Under the pieces are notes generated by a model. That model saw only the letters and a program-made list of their open reading frames with translations. It was not told the origin of the DNA and searched no databases. DNA of 15,007 bases from an uncultured Oscillospiraceae bacterium (GTDB lineage Bacteria > Bacillota > Clostridia > Oscillospirales > Acutalibacteraceae). Shown in pieces: positions 12,466-15,007 of the stretch. A program made the translations under genes and the position numbers. The stretch is from positions 1 to 15,007 of the forward strand of contig CAJUPK010000005.1 in assembly GCA_910588415.1 (NCBI GenBank), in the 5' to 3' direction. How positions within the stretch are numbered: the stretch's first letter is position 1; each line of letters begins with the position of its first letter.

Positions 12466-13293
12466 ATGCCGGGCATTTTTAAACGCTTTGTAAACATAAC
12501 GGCGGATAAATATGTGTTCCCAGCAGCGGAGGACCTTTCTGTTGCCAGCCCAGAACCCGCCTTAGAGCAGGACCCTGCTGCGAACCCGGAGGAAGAGGAA
12601 AGCAGGGAGCCAGAGCCAGAACCCCGGGAAGCAACTCCTGTGGACTTTGCCAAAATCCAGGCCGATGCCATTATGGCCCAGGCGGAAAAGGAAGCGGAGG
12701 AACTGCGGGCCAAGGCCCGGAAGGACTTGGAGGCCGAGCTGGACCAGCTGCGCAAAGTGGCACGGGAGGACGGCTATAATATGGGCTTTGCCCAAGGCGT
12801 GGCCGAGGGACGCCTGGAAGCCAGGCAGGAGATGGAAAAGAAGGCCGCTGCCCAGGAGCAGGAGGTTCAGGCTTTCTTAAAGGAAGCGGTCCGCCAGCGG
12901 GACCGGCTGCTGGAGGACAGTAAGCAGGATTTGAAGGAGCTGGCGCTGGCCATTGCGGAAAAGGTGATCCGCGTCAGCTTGAAGAGCAGCGGGGACATTC
13001 TCATCCGCATGATCGAGTCAGCCACGGCCAAGCGCCGCCGCTGCGAGTGGGTGCAGATTTACATAGCGGACTGTGACGCCAGAGCTTCGGCCAACACAGT
13101 GCCGGAGCTGGCCCAGGCCCTGTCGCGGTTGTCGGACCGGGTGCGGATCATCCCCATGGTGGACGATGAATCCGGCACCTGCATTATTGAGATGCCAGAT
13201 GAGATTATAGACGCCAGTGTTTCCACCCAGATGGATGCCTTGCGGGGCATTATCTCCAACACGGACCCGGACCGTTCCGGGTGGCCGGGTTAG
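12466..13293 (+). CDS. fliH: Flagellar export ATPase regulator FliH
   Basis: 275 residues; AGGAGG lies eight bases before ATG 12466. FliH binds and restrains the export ATPase FliI and docks it to the C-ring. The N-terminus (23-58) is acidic and Pro/Glu-rich. A long helix (about 60-160) carries Gly103, Gly107, Gly111 and Gly115, the GxxxG repeat typical of FliH helices. The C-terminal part (about 155-265) has the ALAIAEKVIRVSLKSS and RVRIIPMVDDESGTCIIEMPDEIIDASVSTQMDAL regions shared with FliH/YscL and V-type ATPase E subunits. It ends 11 bases before fliI, so the two are translated close together, in keeping with the FliH2-FliI complex. Confidence 0.9.
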   Translation: MPGIFKRFVNITADKYVFPAAEDLSVASPEPALEQDPAANPEEEESREPEPEPREATPVDFAKIQADAIMAQAEKEAEELRAKARKDLEAELDQLRKVAREDGYNMGFAQGVAEGRLEARQEMEKKAAAQEQEVQAFLKEAVRQRDRLLEDSKQDLKELALAIAEKVIRVSLKSSGDILIRMIESATAKRRRCEWVQIYIADCDARASANTVPELAQALSRLSDRVRIIPMVDDESGTCIIEMPDEIIDASVSTQMDALRGIISNTDPDRSGWPG

Positions 13294-13304
13294 GCGGTGC
13301 TGCC

Positions 13305-14612
13305 ATGTTTCAGGATACTATCAAGCAGGTGCGGCAGGCGGATACCATCGGCCACACAGGTAAGATTGAAAATATTGTGGGCATGTCCATCGAGGCCAGC
13401 GGAGGCCGGGCCGCCGTAGGGGATATCTGTCGCATTTACAGCGGGGAGTCCGGCGGCCAGATTTCCGCCGAGGTGGTGGGCTTTAAAAATGACCGGATGT
13501 TGTTGATGCCCTATGCGGAGATGACAGGGATTTCTTCCGGCAATTTTGTGCGCAATACAGGCCACCAGCTGAAGCTGAAGGTGGGCTCTTTCTTGAAGGG
13601 CCGCATCATCAACGCGTTGGGACAGCCCATTGACGACAAGGGCCCCTTTGAGGGGGGCGATACCTATTTTTTGGGAAGCAGCTACATCAATCCGCTGACC
13701 AGGCCGCCTATCCGGGAACGGATGGAGTTTGGCGTAAAGGCTATAGACAGCTTGCTGACCATTGGCAAGGGCCAGCGTATGGGTATTTTTGCTGGTTCAG
13801 GCGTGGGCAAGAGTACCTTGATGGGCATGATTGCCAAATACGTAAAGGCGGACATCAATGTGATTGCCCTGGTGGGCGAACGCGGCCGCGAAGTTTTGGA
13901 GTTTGTGGAGAAGGACCTGGGAGAAGAGGGGATGCGCCGTTCTGTGCTGGTGGTGGCTACCTCTGACCAGCCTGCCATGCTGCGGAAGAAGTGTCCCACA
14001 GTGGCTACAGGCATCGCGGAATATTTCCGGGACCAGGGCATGGACGTTTTGCTGATGATGGACTCTCTGACCCGTTTTGCCATGGCCCAACGGGAGGTGG
14101 GGCTGGCTATTGGCGAGCCTCCGGTTTCCAGAGGATATACCCCCTCCATTTACGCGGAGCTGCCCAAGCTGCTGGAACGCAGCGGCAACTTTAAGACAGG
14201 CTCCATTACCGGCATTTACACGGTGCTGGTAGAGGGCGATGATACCAACGAGCCTATCGCCGACACAGTACGCGGTATCCTGGATGGGCATATTGTCTTG
14301 TCGAGAAACCTGGCTGCCGCGAACCACTATCCGGCTATTGATATCGGAGCCAGCATCTCCCGTCTGATGGTGGAGCTGGTAGACGAGGGCCACAAGCAGA
14401 TGGCCGCCCGGCTGCGGGACATTATGAGTATCTACAACCAGAACGCGGACTTGGTGTCCATTGGCGCGTACAAAGCGGGAACAAACCCTAAGCTGGATTT
14501 CGCGCTGACAAAAATCGACAAAATTAATGAGTTTTTGAAGCAGGGCACCACCGAGGCATTCCGCTATGAAGAGTGCCTAGAGCTGATGAATAAAATCCTT
14601 TCCGGCCGTTAA
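13305..14612 (+). CDS. fliI: Flagellum-specific export ATPase FliI
   Basis: 435 residues from ATG 13305. The preceding AGGCGGTG (13292-13299, one base off consensus) supports it; a GTG 24 bases earlier lacks a ribosome site. FliI hydrolyses ATP as a hexamer to help feed rod, hook and filament subunits to the type III export gate. Residues 1-95 form the F1-like beta-barrel domain. Then come Walker A GSGVGKST (164-171), GERGREV (191-197) and Walker B VLLMMDSLTR (248-257, Asp253), the F1/V1-type ATPase features. The block EPPVSRGYTPSIYAELPKLLERSG (271-294) is typical of FliI/YscN. The C-terminal helical part ends at ILSGR. Catalytic residues look intact. fliJ follows after 67 bases. Confidence 0.97.
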   Translation: MFQDTIKQVRQADTIGHTGKIENIVGMSIEASGGRAAVGDICRIYSGESGGQISAEVVGFKNDRMLLMPYAEMTGISSGNFVRNTGHQLKLKVGSFLKGRIINALGQPIDDKGPFEGGDTYFLGSSYINPLTRPPIRERMEFGVKAIDSLLTIGKGQRMGIFAGSGVGKSTLMGMIAKYVKADINVIALVGERGREVLEFVEKDLGEEGMRRSVLVVATSDQPAMLRKKCPTVATGIAEYFRDQGMDVLLMMDSLTRFAMAQREVGLAIGEPPVSRGYTPSIYAELPKLLERSGNFKTGSITGIYTVLVEGDDTNEPIADTVRGILDGHIVLSRNLAAANHYPAIDIGASISRLMVELVDEGHKQMAARLRDIMSIYNQNADLVSIGAYKAGTNPKLDFALTKIDKINEFLKQGTTEAFRYEECLELMNKILSGR

Positions 14613-14620
14613 GGGGCCGG
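14602..14620. repeat. Hairpin across the fliI stop codon
   Basis: CCGGCC (14602-14607) pairs with GGCCGG (14615-14620) around the TAA stop (14610-14612). There is no T-run after it, and fliJ continues on the same strand with a good ribosome site, so a message-stability or pausing structure is more likely than a terminator. Confidence 0.3.
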
Positions 14621-14679
14621 TTGGACGGAGAAGCGGCAAAAGTTTTATAGGAACATACCATAAGGGAGGGGTGGCTGCC

Positions 14680-15007
14680 ATGAAAAAGTTTAAGTTCCAG
14701 CTGGATACAGTGCTGCGGTATAAGACCCAGGTGCTGGATATCCGGCTGGCAGAGCATGGCTCGGCGCTGGCTGCCCTGCGGAAGCAGGAGGCCATATTAG
14801 AGCGGGCGACCCAGAACCGGATTGCCTGCGAGGAGGAGTACCGGCAGAAAAAGGCCGAGGGGATCACGATTGCGGATTCCATGAAATATGAAACAGGTAT
14901 TCAAGTGTTAGAGCGCACTGTGCAGCGGGAGGCTGCCATGCTGAAAGAACGGCAGAAGGACGAGGAGATGAAGCGGGCCAGACTGGTGGAGGCCCGGAAG
15001 GAGACCC
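14680..15007 (+). CDS. fliJ: Flagellar export chaperone FliJ, 3' end outside window
   Basis: The visible 109 codons run from ATG 14680 to the window edge without a stop; FliJ is normally about 145 residues. GGAGG (14665-14669) lies ten bases upstream inside a longer G-rich run. FliJ binds FliI and the export gate FlhA, and cycles export chaperones. The sequence starts MKKFKFQLDTVLRYKTQVLD, the usual FliJ opening, and then is almost wholly a charged coiled coil (EEEYRQKKAEG, REAAMLKERQKDEEMKRARLVEARKE). This helical hairpin resembles the F1 gamma subunit. Position directly after fliI agrees. Downstream fliK would be expected next. Confidence 0.92.
   Translation, partial: MKKFKFQLDTVLRYKTQVLDIRLAEHGSALAALRKQEAILERATQNRIACEEEYRQKKAEGITIADSMKYETGIQVLERTVQREAAMLKERQKDEEMKRARLVEARKET

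Noticed and set aside
13281..13304. GTG start for fliI at 13281
   Set aside because: No ribosome site precedes it, it overlaps fliH, and the ATG at 13305 has a near-consensus site and matches the usual FliI length.
1..15007. CRISPR arrays, tRNA, rRNA, transposase or integrase genes
   Set aside because: No regularly spaced direct repeats, no tRNA cloverleaf or rRNA segment that I can recognise, and no transposase-like protein in any frame.

Overview
The window looks like chromosomal DNA of a motile, low-oxygen Firmicute, most likely a moderately GC-rich member of the Clostridia (Oscillospirales-like). The reasons are strong AGGAGG-type ribosome binding sites, sigma-A promoters (TTGACA, 17 bases, TATAAT), GTG and TTG starts, the Firmicute flagellar order flgB-flgC-fliE-fliF-fliG-fliH-fliI-fliJ, and a cell-division-type FtsA-like protein next to it. 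The taxon is an inference from these traits.

Layout. Positions 1-357 carry no gene. They hold a chain of hairpins, including a 20-bp stem that pairs completely only as plus-strand RNA, and a promoter pointing into the 3' end of the next gene. Positions 358-1332 (minus) encode a membrane-anchored C39-like cysteine peptidase. A divergent intergenic region with a perfect 12-bp tandem repeat separates it from an FtsE-like ABC ATPase (1572-2291, plus) that has lost the Walker A lysine, the catalytic glutamate and the LSGGQ signature. Two perfect-consensus sigma-A promoters then precede a methyl-accepting chemotaxis protein (2713-4482), which ends in a clear intrinsic terminator. A 268-bp non-coding element with perfect 13-bp terminal inverted repeats and eight consecutive hairpins (4591-4858) follows.

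Positions 4920-7217 encode a long FtsA-like actin-fold ATPase. It has extra repeats that look like ThiS/MoaD beta-grasp domains and a long Pro/Ala/Lys-rich linker. A small lipoprotein gene (7347-7787) follows. From 8033 to the right edge runs a flagellar basal-body and export operon: rod proteins FlgB and FlgC, the rod/MS-ring adaptor FliE, MS-ring FliF, rotor FliG, export ATPase regulator FliH, export ATPase FliI and export chaperone FliJ (cut by the window edge). One sigma-A promoter precedes flgB and a second lies inside the cluster before fliE.

How they work together. FliF, FliG and FliE, with the FlgB and FlgC rod, build the rotor base. FliH, FliI and FliJ energise and feed the type III export gate. 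The chemotaxis receptor would send signals to the motor through Che proteins that are not in the window. The peptidase, degenerate FtsE-like protein, FtsA-like protein and lipoprotein look envelope- or division-related; any link to the flagellum rests only on position. The least ordinary parts are the catalytically degenerate FtsE-like protein, the FtsA-beta-grasp fusion and the hairpin-chain elements.
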